From contig CM082584.2 of assembly GCA_040954595.2 (NCBI GenBank), positions 1,116,001 through 1,180,000 of the forward strand: a DNA stretch of 64,000 nt, in the 5' to 3' direction. The DNA is from Balanoglossus misakiensis. Its lineage: Eukaryota > Hemichordata. The translations under genes were made by a program, and so were the position numbers. This document shows, one piece after another, positions 38,382 through 48,227 of the stretch. The stretch's first letter is position 1, and every line of letters starts with the position of its first letter. The notes under the pieces are model-generated. The model saw only the letters and a program-made list of their open reading frames with translations. It did no database searches and was not told where the DNA came from.

Positions 38382-39819
38382 TACTAAAGGACGTCAATGT
38401 CTGTTAACAGTCAAATGCATTGCCATCAGAAAAAAAAAATGCAAACAATTTCTTATGTTTGTAGTACGCACTTTTTGTATATCTGTAAACTGTGTCTCAG
38501 TTGTGAAATTCTAAGGAAATTTGTTCCTTGGGTAGAATAAAGGATTCTTAAACAAACTTAGTCACGAAAGCTAAATGGTTACCTCAGAGAAACTGTGTTA
38601 AATTTGGTCATCATTGTTTTAAATCACACAAGACATTCCCACAGCTAAGTTACTGCAGCAGTCAGTTTCAACTCAGCTTGCAAATTGGGATCATGTCTTG
38701 TGTTCATCGAGACTGTCTGTAGTCGAGTTGACAGTCACTACAACTGTATTGCAAATATGGCAGGGTTGGGCAACTCTTCTAATTTGCATTTGAACACCTT
38801 TTCTGTTTGCGTCAAAATGATGAATAATGTTTCGTTTTCAAGAATGCCTTAATATGGGCACCCAATACAAGACAACTGCATTGCAAATGGCATTTTCATT
38901 CAACTCTCCTGGGTACCTAAAACAATTTCAACATGGTTGACATGGCAATATTAGACAACTGTTCTAATTTGCATAATCCAAAATGGCCGCCAAATTTCTC
39001 TAACATGTTAATTTCCCATATTTGTTTTAAATGGTATGTAATATCGATTTTGCAGGGTTTCCATTAATATGGGTACCTAAAACAATTTCAACATGGTTGA
39101 CATGGCAATATTAGACAACTGCTCTAATTTGCATAATTCAAACACCTGCTGGATAATTTAACGTTTGCCATTCTTGTCCCATGATTGTATGTATTATATC
39201 TCATAACAGGCAATTAAGTGTGCTAATTGTCAAGCCAATCTTAATTCTTCATCTGCACCACAAATCAGATGCAAGGTTTAGGACTGGGAGTGTATGTGGG
39301 AGCAGCATATAGGGGCCTACAGGTATCTTTAATGGCAAGTCCTCGGTTAAAGCCAGAAGGTTTTCAGGTTGTAGGCCTCTATTGTATCTGCAACAGTTTC
39401 TATCACCTCCATCCCACTGGCCGGCACCCGAGGGGGGGGGGGGGGGGTACTTGAAATTTTTTCGGATGGTAGTCTGTCGCCCCAGTCGATAACATCAACA
39501 CGTGTAAATGCCCAAAACCCGACCTATTTGTATTATAAGTCAAATTTTCTGGTCATTTACCCCAAGTTTTTCTTAAAGACTACATACCTATACACCTTTG
39601 TATGGGAGAACACATCCCCCACCCCCCTGCCAACACTAATTGGACAACTTTATTCTTGTTATACTTCTTTATAAGTCTAAATGTTCAGTAAGACAAGGCA
39701 ACAAGTTATTGAAGCTGCTGACCATGGAAACTATGATGAAGTATATTTTTTTCCTAGCTGTACATGTACAGTATAATTGGCCCAATGTACCAATTGGAGA
39801 TGTGTGCCTTACAAGCAAC

Positions 39820-41189
39820 ACAGGTTGTATATCCAAGCCTTGTCTGTTGGCACTATGAAGGGTATTGGAAGAATGTCTCTGCTGGCCACTTTGGCCAGCC
39901 ACTTTTGGCCAGCAGACTATCAAAAGGGTCAAGAAAATAGCCCTAAAAGGTATGGCACTGTATGCAAATCTAGTGCAGGAGTGGATTGATACATTTCCCA
40001 TCACTGTACATGCATCATCCTGTATGGATGATGTGTACTCTAGTATTATGCACCAGATAAAAATGGTCAAAATTGCAAAAAAAGGAGATGAAACTCCCAC
40101 TGGCCTTTAACGCAATCCATAGATAAAGAGACAACATGTTCAGGCATTGGATCTAAACATGGTGGATACTGACGAGGGTGTGGTGAATGATGGTGAATCC
40201 CTGGATGTTTTGAGGTCGGAATTCTGAAAAGGATTCCCATCGTGAGATTGAGGAACAGGATGATGCAGAGGGGCTGGCTCTTTGTGACTCCTATCAGTGG
40301 GGATAGACATATATTTGGGATACAGAGGTTGCACTTCCTTGCTTCATGATTAGTACGGTAACACTGCCAAATTTGCAACACAGTTGTATTGTTTAAGGTA
40401 CCCATATGAATGTGCTAATCCTGAAAATACGATATTGCGCATCATTTTGGGAAACATGGCAAAATTTCACTTTTAGTGGTGATTGGCGGCCATTTTTGAT
40501 TATGCAAAATAGAAAAGTTGCCAAACACTGCCATATTTGCAATACATAACCAATATGGATGCAAATCCTGAAATTTTAGATATTACACATAATTTTGAGA
40601 AAAAAGGGCCAAGTTTTATTTTAGAGAAGGTATTTGGCGGCCATTTTTGATCATGCATATTAGAAGAATTGTCCAACATTGCCATTTTGGCAACTCAGCT
40701 GGAATAGGTCTAGGCTCCCATATGAATGCCAATAAGCAAAAAACTTCATAGGAAAGAAAATTTCTAGGTAGGAAAATTTTGACTCAACTTCTGGTTCTAA
40801 TAATAGGTGTAAGGATGTGATCGTTTGATTTTGCAACATTTTACAATTTCAAGCTGTGTGTATTTAACTCTGGTGCAATTCTGGTTGGAGAGACAAATGG
40901 CTTAAGCCATTTAATTGAAAATATAGCACTACTTCACCAGGGTTGTGCAGTACCTTTGACAACGCTTTGAACAATGTTGCAAAAAGCTTTGTGTTGAAGC
41001 TTGCTACAAGACTTGGCGTGCTGAAGCCTCTTATACTAGTCTTAGTTGAACCTCAGCTGTAACTACGTTTGTGAAACCTTAACATTCAAATCTTTGGCCA
41101 AAGTTAGTGTTGCAAAGCTTCTTCAAAGTTTTGTGAACCTCAACAATGCTTTTCTATAGAAACCTTTAAACATGCGGGGGGGGGGGGGG
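39820..41189. other. Sequence between giant repeat and LTR element
   Basis: Begins with unassigned sequence (39820-40340), including the open frame noted separately. It then holds decayed 160-bp-type units (about 40360-40720) in the orientation of the left arm, and a block at 40790-40930 resembling 37400-37540. These look like a partial third copy of the repeat family. It ends in the poly-G run that became the retrotransposon target. Confidence 0.5.
39865..40110 (+). CDS. Uncharacterised 81-codon open frame
   Basis: It reads a basic protein with GMALYANLVQEWIDTF and MDDVYSSIMHQIKMVKIAK, ending at TAA. It would need a TTG start or an upstream exon; an internal ATG is at 39949. No domain is recognised. 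It lies just outside the outer end of the right arm and has no copy elsewhere in the window. Confidence 0.2.
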   Translation: MEECLCWPLWPATFGQQTIKRVKKIALKGMALYANLVQEWIDTFPITVHASSCMDDVYSSIMHQIKMVKIAKKGDETPTGL

Positions 41190-41393
41190 TGTAGTATTCT
41201 GACAGCTACGATCAATATAGCGCCCTCTAGTGTTGCATTGTTGGTGTTCCACTTGTTTATGAATTGCTGTACGACGTCACTTCCGCCCAGATAAGGCGAA
41301 GCACATTGTTGAGTCTTTTCAGCCGATCAATAAATAGGTTGTTGTTATACCTTATGATCGCATTATTATTCCCATGTTGATGGAAACATAACA
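41190..41393 (+). repeat. 5' LTR
   Basis: 204 bp, TGTAGTATTC to ACATAACA. It contains a TGACGTCA-like site (ACGACGTCAC), a GCGCCCTCTAGTGT block and AATAAA at 41329-41334, suitable for promoter and polyadenylation roles. It matches 45747-45950 except T versus A in the CTTGTTTATGAATT region. Confidence 0.95.
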
Positions 41394-41411
41394 TGGTGGC
41401 AGCGGTGAACG
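41394..41411 (+). promoter_or_regulatory. Primer-binding site
   Basis: TGGTGGCAGCGGTGAACG starts at the first base after the LTR. TGG is the complement of a tRNA CCA end. The matching tRNA is not identified. Confidence 0.75.
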
Positions 41412-41503
41412 TGAGTGATCAGATGTAAGCAGACTTTACACACTATCGACTACACAAGACACCAAAACTACAGAAGAAAAGATCATCGAACTGACCTGAC
41501 AAG

Positions 41504-41770
41504 ATGGCGGCCGCACTACAAACGCCCTTCACAGCCCCAAAGATGGAATGGGACGCGCCAGATCTAGCACTAGCCTTCAGTCGTTTTCGTCAAAAATGTG
41601 AGTTAACATTTAAGACAGCACTTAAAGATGCTAACGATGAAGAGAAAGCTAGCTACATATTCTATGGTCCGGTGAACCAGGTCTTGACAAATACAACAGT
41701 TGGTCGTTTGAAAATGAAGACCAGCGGAAAGTCCCCACAGTACTATTCGACAAATTTTCCGAACACTTAG
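41504..41770 (+). CDS. Gag N-terminal frame, truncated by frameshift
   Basis: The ATG at 41504 (AAGATGG context) follows a 110-nt leader. The first 50 or so codons are the Gag N-terminus (FSRFRQKCELTFKTAL). After about 41660 the conserved Gag capsid signature is no longer in this frame but continues in the frame of the downstream pol ORF, open from 41653. So a single-base change at about 41655-41665 splits gag, and this frame runs on by chance to TAG at 41768-41770. It could be a real inactivating indel or a sequence error. Confidence 0.8.
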   Translation: MAAALQTPFTAPKMEWDAPDLALAFSRFRQKCELTFKTALKDANDEEKASYIFYGPVNQVLTNTTVGRLKMKTSGKSPQYYSTNFPNT

Positions 41771-41814
41771 AGCCGAAGTCGAATCATCGCATACATAGAT
41801 ACCAATTCCAAGAT

Positions 41815-44800
41815 ATGAGACAAGACCCTGGAGAACCAGTTGATGATTTCTTTTCGAAATTGAAAAATGAAGCCGCCAAATGCAAATTTGGGGATACAAA
41901 AGAACAGGAAGCAAGACTCGTAGATCAGTTGATATGGGGGATCTGTCACCAAGAAATACAGAAGAAACTTATTGGGCGTGATGAGAAACTGACCTTGAAG
42001 GAGGCGCTCGATATAGCTAGAGGTCACGAAGCCACAACAAAACACATGAAAACGCTCACAAATTGCCATATTGCTAATCCTGTGGATAGCAAAGCTGTCA
42101 ATGCAGTAAAAAGGCAGCCCAACAAGACACACCCCAAACAATGTAAGCATTTCGGAAAAAAGCATGACACCTCAGTGAAAAGTAACTGCCCAGCATATGG
42201 CTCGAAATGCCGAAATTGTGGGAAACCTAATCACTGGCAGGCGGTATGCCGTTCCAAAACCAGCTCAAGCGAACCGAAGTCACAGCAGAGACGAGGTGGA
42301 AAACCAATCCATAATGTGACACGCTCGAGCAGCAACATGCATCAAATAGATGATGAAGTCCTAGATGTTGGAACTATCGAAATAAATGCATTGGACAACA
42401 TCAACAGACAAGAAGAAATATACACGAAGCTGACAATCACACAGAGCGAAAAGAAAAGGAAAGTAGCACTGAGATGCAAGATTGATACCGGTGCACAGGG
42501 CAATATACTGCCCCTCTGTCTTTTCAAGATCATATTTCCAGAGAAACTGGATAAACACGGAAATCCAAAACGCGGGCACTTGAAGGAAAATAAAACAATC
42601 CTTACCGCATATGGAGGTTCCAAAATCAAACAGCTTGGCACCATCGTCATTCCATGTGAACATAGAGAGAGGAAAATCAGATGCCTCTTCTATGTAACTG
42701 ACGCCGCAGGCCCAGCCATTTTAGGGTTAAAGGCAAGCAGAGCCTTAAACCTGATACAAATAAACTGTTCAGTAGAAGCCATACAAGTGCAGGCGAGCCC
42801 AGAGTGCAAGACAGCACAGCCTGGAAGAAATGTGGAAGTGGAAAAGAGAAAGATGAACGAACAGAAGCCAGCAGGAAGAAACAGAAACCCTGCAGATGAC
42901 TACATAGACAGTAATACACCCATCAGGGACCGCCCTCCCATAAAGAACAAAGAACAGTTGCTGAGGATGTACCCTGATTGCTTTGACGACGTGGTCGGAT
43001 GTTTTGAAAACTACACATACCACATCACTCTTGATCCAGAAGTACAACCAGTAGTACACCCTGCCCGCAGAGTTCCATTAGAACTAATGGATAGACTCAA
43101 AACCGAGCTGCAGGAGATGGAAGATAAGCAAATCATCGCCAAAGTGAACCAGCCTACGAACTGGGTCAATTCTCTTGTTGTCCGGGAGAAAGACAATGGA
43201 AGACTTCGCATTTGTCTGGACCCGAAGGACTTGAACAAAGCCATTAAAAGGGATCATTACCCTACACCCACATTGGAGGAGATTACCCCAAAGTTGGCAG
43301 GCGCAACACTTTTCAGCAAGCTAGACGCGCGGAACGGATACTGGAATGTAAAGATCGATGAAGAATCATCCTTCCTGACGACCTTGAACACACCATATGG
43401 CCGTTACAGATTCCTACGAATGCCATTTGGGCTAAGGATGAGCCAAGATGTGTTTCAATTCAAAATTGATGAAACATACAGAGAGTGTGAAGGTGCAGTC
43501 GGCATTGCAGACGATATACAAGTCTTAGGATCAGGAGAGCGACACCATGACCTGCATCTACACGAAGCCATGGAACGAACCAGGAAAGCAGGCATTAAAC
43601 TGAACAAAGAGAAATGCTACATCAAGACAAAAGAATGTAGTTTCTTTGGCATGTTATACACAGAAGACGGAGTTAAACCCAACCCAGAAAAGGTTAAGGC
43701 GATAGAGATGATGCATCCGCCTAGAGACAAGACCGAACTGCGCACATTCCTCGGAATGGTGAACTACATGGGTTCATTCATACTCAGATTAGCTGAACAC
43801 ACAGCACCACTGAGAGAGCTCATCAGAGACGACACTGAGTTTGAGTGGTCTCCGACACACACAAAGTCTTTCAATATGATCAAGGACCTGATCAGCACAA
43901 AGACTACACTTGCTTACTACGACCGTAAGAAGCCTGTCACTCTACAAGTCGACGCATCGGGAAAGGGAATCGGAGCGGTGCTCATACAGGAACAGAGACC
44001 TATAGCATTTGCGTCCAAGGCCCTGACACCAGCGGAAACCCGATACGCCAATATAGAAAGAGAACTACTCGCGGTAGTCTACGGATGTGAGAAGTTTCGC
44101 ACATATCTCTACGGCAGAAGTTTCATAGTAGAGAGTGATCATCGACCGTTGGAGCAAATTCAGAGGAAGAATTTGACCAAGGCACCACCCCAATTACAGA
44201 GAATGCTGTTGCGCATACAGCCGTATGATTTCACCATACACTACAAGCCAAGCAAACAGATGATACTTGCCGACGCACTATCTAGACTGTCACCACAAGA
44301 TCAGAACGAAATCAGTGACATGAAAGTCCAGATACACCACCTGGTGAAGATCACACCAATGAGACAGATGGAGATCAAAGAAGAAACTACCAAAGATGAA
44401 ATTCTTCAATTATTGATCCAGCAAGTCCTGAAAGGATGGCCAGATAGCATCAAGGACATCCACGCTGATATTCGACCCTACTGGTCTATTCGAGACGATA
44501 TCGCTATCGAAGATGGTATTATCCTGATAGGCAGCCGACTCCTCATACCAGCAGTAATGAGAGATGAAATGCTACAACGCATTCATAGCAGTCACCTGGG
44601 GATCGAGAAATGCAAGCTGAGAGCCAGATCCAGCGTGTACTGGCCTGGAATTTGTAAAGATATAGAGAGACTAGTAACAGGATGCAACGCGTGCCAGAAA
44701 TTCCAGAATTCCCAGCAGAAGGAACCGATGATTCCAATGGAAATTCCACCACGACTGTGGCACACAATTGGAGCAGACCTATTCTACGTGAACCAAACAT

Positions 44801-45654
44801 GGTACATGATAGTTGCTGACTACTACTCCAAGTTCCCCTTCATTAGGAAACTTGAAGACCTCAGAGCCAGTACCATTATGAGAGCCCTCCGAATTCTATT
44901 TGCAGAGCAAGGAATACCCGAGAAACTAGTTTGTGACAACGGATCTCAGTTTACAGCTAGAGACTTCCACAGCCTAACTGAGAAGTATGGTTTTGCGATA
45001 GTCACATCATCACCATACTATCCCAAAGGGCACGGTTTTATCGAGCGACATGTACAGACCGTGAAGAACATCCTGATGAAGTGCAAAGAGTCCGGAGATG
45101 ATCCGAATCTAGCATTGTTGGCACTTCGCGCGACTCCATTGAAGTCCAACATACCATCACCAGCTGAGTTGCTGAACAGCAGAGCATACAAGACAACTCT
45201 CCCAGCCAAAATTCACCCAGCAAGAAACGGGGAGGAAGTTCGTCAATACCTGACATCTCAACAGCAGGCCCAGACTTCCAGCCACGACCAGCACTCCAGA
45301 CAACTACCAGAATTGCTGACAGGTCAACAAGTCCATGTACAAAACCCAATCAGCAAAACATGGAGTCCAGCGAGAGTTGTAGCCCCAGCAAACACACCTA
45401 GGTCCTACACCGTGAAGTTAGACAACGGGAAACAAATGCGACGCAACAGGATCCACCTGAAACCAGTCAGCGCAGAACTGAAACCAGCACAGACAGGGAT
45501 GGATCAACACAATATTGCACCAGCAGTCACAGAGGGAACACCGCCTCAACAACCCGCAACGCCAGCGTCACCAGCCCAAGAATCGTTGAGATCAACACGA
45601 ACCAGAACAAATATACAAAAGCCGTCTCGATACAAAGATTATGTGACTGATTGA
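41815..45654 (+). CDS. Gag-Pol polyprotein (protease, RT, RNase H, integrase)
   Basis: A 1279-codon frame taken from its first ATG; the frame is open from 41653 and must normally be reached from gag. Order of parts: rest of Gag capsid (1-80); zinc knuckle C132-C135-H140-C145; aspartic protease with DTGA, Asp224; reverse transcriptase about 400-640 with Asp504 and the catalytic pair Asp566-Asp567 (IADD, not the usual YxDD); RNase H with Asp713 in DASGKGIG; integrase zinc-binding H924, H927, C957, C960 and core D988, D1041, E1077, with exactly 35 residues between the last two; C-terminal chromatin-binding-like tail to about 1225. The enzymes copy the RNA into DNA and insert it in the genome. 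All catalytic residues are present. A preceding knuckle-like stretch (from C109) has Phe where the second Cys is expected. The clade within Ty3/gypsy is not assigned. Confidence 0.95.
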   Translation: MRQDPGEPVDDFFSKLKNEAAKCKFGDTKEQEARLVDQLIWGICHQEIQKKLIGRDEKLTLKEALDIARGHEATTKHMKTLTNCHIANPVDSKAVNAVKRQPNKTHPKQCKHFGKKHDTSVKSNCPAYGSKCRNCGKPNHWQAVCRSKTSSSEPKSQQRRGGKPIHNVTRSSSNMHQIDDEVLDVGTIEINALDNINRQEEIYTKLTITQSEKKRKVALRCKIDTGAQGNILPLCLFKIIFPEKLDKHGNPKRGHLKENKTILTAYGGSKIKQLGTIVIPCEHRERKIRCLFYVTDAAGPAILGLKASRALNLIQINCSVEAIQVQASPECKTAQPGRNVEVEKRKMNEQKPAGRNRNPADDYIDSNTPIRDRPPIKNKEQLLRMYPDCFDDVVGCFENYTYHITLDPEVQPVVHPARRVPLELMDRLKTELQEMEDKQIIAKVNQPTNWVNSLVVREKDNGRLRICLDPKDLNKAIKRDHYPTPTLEEITPKLAGATLFSKLDARNGYWNVKIDEESSFLTTLNTPYGRYRFLRMPFGLRMSQDVFQFKIDETYRECEGAVGIADDIQVLGSGERHHDLHLHEAMERTRKAGIKLNKEKCYIKTKECSFFGMLYTEDGVKPNPEKVKAIEMMHPPRDKTELRTFLGMVNYMGSFILRLAEHTAPLRELIRDDTEFEWSPTHTKSFNMIKDLISTKTTLAYYDRKKPVTLQVDASGKGIGAVLIQEQRPIAFASKALTPAETRYANIERELLAVVYGCEKFRTYLYGRSFIVESDHRPLEQIQRKNLTKAPPQLQRMLLRIQPYDFTIHYKPSKQMILADALSRLSPQDQNEISDMKVQIHHLVKITPMRQMEIKEETTKDEILQLLIQQVLKGWPDSIKDIHADIRPYWSIRDDIAIEDGIILIGSRLLIPAVMRDEMLQRIHSSHLGIEKCKLRARSSVYWPGICKDIERLVTGCNACQKFQNSQQKEPMIPMEIPPRLWHTIGADLFYVNQTWYMIVADYYSKFPFIRKLEDLRASTIMRALRILFAEQGIPEKLVCDNGSQFTARDFHSLTEKYGFAIVTSSPYYPKGHGFIERHVQTVKNILMKCKESGDDPNLALLALRATPLKSNIPSPAELLNSRAYKTTLPAKIHPARNGEEVRQYLTSQQQAQTSSHDQHSRQLPELLTGQQVHVQNPISKTWSPARVVAPANTPRSYTVKLDNGKQMRRNRIHLKPVSAELKPAQTGMDQHNIAPAVTEGTPPQQPATPASPAQESLRSTRTRTNIQKPSRYKDYVTD

Positions 45655-45735
45655 TAGCTTTTTCTGATATTGAGATACGCCATTTGTTCCACAGAAAGTT
45701 GAGTTATACAGAGGAAAATTTATCACATTTTTCCC

Positions 45736-45746
45736 AGAAGAGGGGA
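45736..45746 (+). promoter_or_regulatory. Polypurine tract
   Basis: AGAAGAGGGGA abuts the 3' LTR, the expected plus-strand primer position. Confidence 0.85.
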
Positions 45747-45950
45747 TGTAGTATTCTGACAGCTACGATCAATATAGCGCCCTCTAGTGTTGCATTGTTG
45801 GTGTTCCACTTGTTTAAGAATTGCTGTACGACGTCACTTCCGCCCAGATAAGGCGAAGCACATTGTTGAGTCTTTTCAGCCGATCAATAAATAGGTTGTT
45901 GTTATACCTTATGATCGCATTATTATTCCCATGTTGATGGAAACATAACA
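45747..45950 (+). repeat. 3' LTR
   Basis: 204 bp, one substitution from the 5' LTR; AATAAA at 45886-45891. Followed by GGGGGG at the insertion site. Confidence 0.95.
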
Positions 45951-46624
45951 GGGGGGACACCAACATCGTAGTCAGTGAGGTCATCTATGGTGGTGGGCGC
46001 GTCTTCCACTCGGCACTCCTCCGCGCACGCTTGGGGGATAAAAAATGCATCAAAAACCCCTGGCGCGTCCTCGCTCCCCCTGCGTCGATGGATTCTGTGC
46101 GACTGCTTCCGCCCCCGTCCTCTCTGGTTGCTGTGTCCGGATTGATGATGTTTTTCGGTGAGGTCGGATTTCCCGGAATTCTTCCTGTCGTGATTGGGAT
46201 ACCCACCTCAGCAGTATGCTAAGGACACGCCAGTGGATGAGAATCGCTGGTGTGGTGGGGGAGCTCAGTCGGAACCTGTTCGGCACCTCCCACCCCTGGA
46301 AGACGCACAGGCGCTTCATCATCACCATGGACTCCGGTGAACAAAAGGATTCCGTAGGGATCCGTCCAGGTCCGCCCCTGCGGATATAGAAGTCTAGCAG
46401 GTCGGGTATTTCATTTCCTGGACCACACAGCCAGTATAGGTGAGTTTCTCTAACGCCTCCACCGCGTCCCGCTCGCGGAATACTACCGGCTTCTCAGTAA
46501 AAATAACTGGAAGGTGGCACTGAAAGGCGTGTTTCTTCAGTTTGCGCGTGGACCTCCGGCCTCCCGGGAACGGACATGGAGAAGGGCCTGATGAGTAATG
46601 TGGAACAGAGGATAGGGGGCTCCT
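45951..46624 (-). pseudogene. Degenerate coding remnant, C-terminal part of OB-fold gene copy
   Basis: Coding-like blocks on the minus strand change frame several times. KLKKHAFQCHLPVIF and DAVEALEKLTYTGC are in the same frame as the upstream SR-rich part, after an in-frame TGA at about 46625. EIPDLLDFYIRR and MKRLCVFQGWEVPNR follow in another frame. GVFDAFFIPQACAEEC is in a third, running to the retrotransposon junction. No family is recognised. The frame changes suggest a decayed gene, or undetected short introns. Confidence 0.4.
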
Positions 46625-46954
46625 TCAGGCCGGCCTGGCGCTCCTCCAGCGGCGTTCGTCTTCTTTGGGCGGTTCCGGCGTTGGATACCGGATCGGTGAT
46701 CGACGTCTGGGGCTGAGATCTCCCCAGCGTGAAAAGGATGGTCGTTCACGGGAAGGTGGGCGGTCCCGCCTTTCCTCTCGAGAACGCTCCGGTCGCGGCG
46801 ACCGGGTTGGGGATCTGGACCTAGTAGGGCTGCCGGGGTGGCGTCGAAGTTCCCAGGGGATTAGATATTCCCCCGCCTCCAACGTCGCCTCCAGCTCCAA
46901 TGGGTTGATCAGTGACTGCAGCGGCAGCATTTCTTGGCGTGGGGGTGATGGCTC
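46625..46954 (-). pseudogene. SR/proline-rich continuation after an in-frame stop
   Basis: Same reading frame as the ORF above, separated by the single TAG at 46955-46957. It reads LINPLELEATLEAGEYLIPW and then an Arg/Ser/Pro-rich region (SPTRSRSPTRSPRPERSREE), ending at a TGA. Continuity of frame over 330 bp beyond the stop indicates one ancestral coding region with a nonsense mutation, unless the stop is read through or spliced out. Confidence 0.5.
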
Positions 46955-47599
46955 CTACAGCAGCCGTTGGTTTCCCCCGTCTCTCGCTACTGCTATTGGG
47001 GGTGATACACGGGTGCGGGGTGGGTCTGGCCCTTCCGACACCTCCATCGCCTGGTCCTTGTCACCACCGAGTACCTGCTTTTCCAGCTGCGGATCCCGGA
47101 AGATGCTCAAAGTTTCCTCCAGGTCGTCAGCTGCGGTGGTGGTTCTTGTGGGCTCTTGCGGGGAGATATGGCCAACGAATCCCCCACGTACGCGGCCTGG
47201 ATTGAACTCCCGAGGTAGTGTGCAGGTTTTTATGGCTGCGTCGGATGGTACGGGCAGGTTGGCTTCGGTCTTTTCCTTCCCGTATACATGCATGGCCTCC
47301 TCCCGTACCGTGGACATCCATCCTATGTCGCCTAGAACCGTGGCTACCTGACAGTTCTCACGGAGCATCAGGAACAGTATTTTATGTCTCACCTCCACTT
47401 CAGTTGTCGCTGTTGTATTTAATGTGGACGATGTTTTATATCTGTTGATAACCAATGGGCCTAGTTTAACTGTGGCACCTACATCCAGTGGCAGCGCTGT
47501 TTTCTCACCCCAAAGGTTGACTTCAGCATCTCTTGTGCCATCAGTTATGGTCAGTTTACGTCTCTTTGTAGAATTCGATGTATGTGTCACTGATTCATA
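46955..47599 (-). CDS. RPA-like OB-fold exon and downstream frame (minus copy)
   Basis: The acceptor CCACTACAG ends at 47600. The first 69 codons form a well-bounded block ending at 47393 with a GAG|GTGAGA donor. They read TKRRKLTITDGTRDAEVNLW and GATVKLGPLV then TLNTTATTEVE, matching the single-strand-DNA-binding OB folds of replication protein A large-subunit relatives (R.ltl.D.t...v.LWGe). If the donor is not used, the frame continues for about 145 codons through an acidic segment (ADDLEETLSIF) to TAG 46955-46957. The decayed plus-strand copy at 56066-56237 uses the same acceptor and donor positions, which supports the exon limits. Such OB proteins are also carried by Helitron-type elements, so a mobile origin is possible. 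Function here would be nucleic-acid binding, by inference. Confidence 0.55.
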   Translation of the reverse strand, partial: YESVTHTSNSTKRRKLTITDGTRDAEVNLWGEKTALPLDVGATVKLGPLVINRYKTSSTLNTTATTEVEVRHKILFLMLRENCQVATVLGDIGWMSTVREEAMHVYGKEKTEANLPVPSDAAIKTCTLPREFNPGRVRGGFVGHISPQEPTRTTTAADDLEETLSIFRDPQLEKQVLGGDKDQAMEVSEGPDPPRTRVSPPIAVARDGGNQRLL

Positions 47600-48015
47600 C
47601 TGTAGTGGAAATAAAATGGAAAACATTGAATGTTAATAATTACGAGTAGTAAATGTTGTGGAGAAATAGTGCAAGAGTGGTTGTTTTTTGTCAGTTGCTT
47701 TTTAAAATTTGAACTGCAAAATGATGAATCGATGGCAGTAATTTTGACCCGAGGTGAGTTGACAAGGCATGGTTGTATCATATAAATGGATTTTCAATGT
47801 ACGTGATCGCATGGAGGCTGCCATATTGGATTACATCCGAAGACCTTCCCATTGGGCTTCGGTTGAATTCGGGAAAGGTCTCTAAAATGTAATGGGTCAT
47901 TCAATTTTGTAGAGTAAATTTCTAAAAATGTAGAAGATGGGAGGTTAAGATACCCAAAATGACTACGGCAAAAAAAAGTCAGGCCCATAAGTTACGGGGT
48001 GCGATTATAACGTAC

Positions 48016-48227
48016 CTTTGCTCTATCATAGAGGCAAATGGTATTATCTCTTCCAGTGGAAAAGTTCCAGAACGTTGCCATCCTGCTGCATACAAGGCAC
48101 GCTAAACAGTTTCCCGTTGGCGGAATTCCGGATCTCGACATCCTCCATGAGGCGCAATTTCAGTGCCACGCCTTGGCTGGTTGGGGATGAGGGACCGGGA
48201 GCCGGGGATGCCATAACGCCGTTAAAC
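48016..48227 (-). CDS. Exon 2 of OB-fold gene copy (minus)
   Basis: A strong acceptor (CTATTTTTCAG) precedes 48227 and a GCAAAG|GTACGT donor follows 48016. It reads MASPAPGPSSPTSQGVAL then LMEDVEIRNSANGKLFSV and MQQDGNVLEL; near 48060 the frame useful for joining to the OB exon (DNTICLYDRAK) is offset by one base. The phase at the donor then fits the OB exon at 47599. The offset suggests a frameshift in this copy. The ATG in this exon could be the true start, making exon 1 largely leader. Confidence 0.45.

Larger units (their letters stand above)
25527..39819 (-). repeat. Right arm of giant inverted repeat
   Basis: Reverse-complement partner of 9174-19239, longer because of a 3119-bp tandem duplication, a 2.35-kb insert (34084-36433) and an 824-bp element (37558-38381). 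Subtracting arm-specific additions leaves about 8.0 kb here and 8.2 kb in the left arm. The outer limit is at GCCTTACAAGCAAC, ending 39819. No gene is supported inside. Much of it is made of diverged short tandem units (for example 27850-28330 and 35640-36700) built from a TTTGCAATTTTTGCCATTTTTG-like theme. Confidence 0.85.
41190..45950 (+). mobile_element. Ty3/gypsy LTR retrotransposon, nearly complete
   Basis: A 4761-bp element with 204-bp LTRs (TG...CA), a primer site directly after the 5' LTR, gag and pol frames in the order protease, reverse transcriptase, RNase H, integrase (the Ty3/gypsy order), and a polypurine tract directly before the 3' LTR. The target lies in a G run: GGGGG precedes the 5' LTR and follows the 3' LTR, consistent with a 5-bp duplication. 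The LTRs differ at one of 204 positions, so the insertion is recent. One base slip in gag probably makes this copy defective. No envelope frame exists. Confidence 0.95.

Noticed and set aside
41740-41770. Slippery heptamer A AAT TTT just before the gag-frame stop, as a programmed -1 frameshift signal
   Set aside because: The conserved Gag pattern is already in the pol frame from about 41662, some 90 bases upstream, so a shift here would not rebuild a normal Gag. An indel is the simpler reading.
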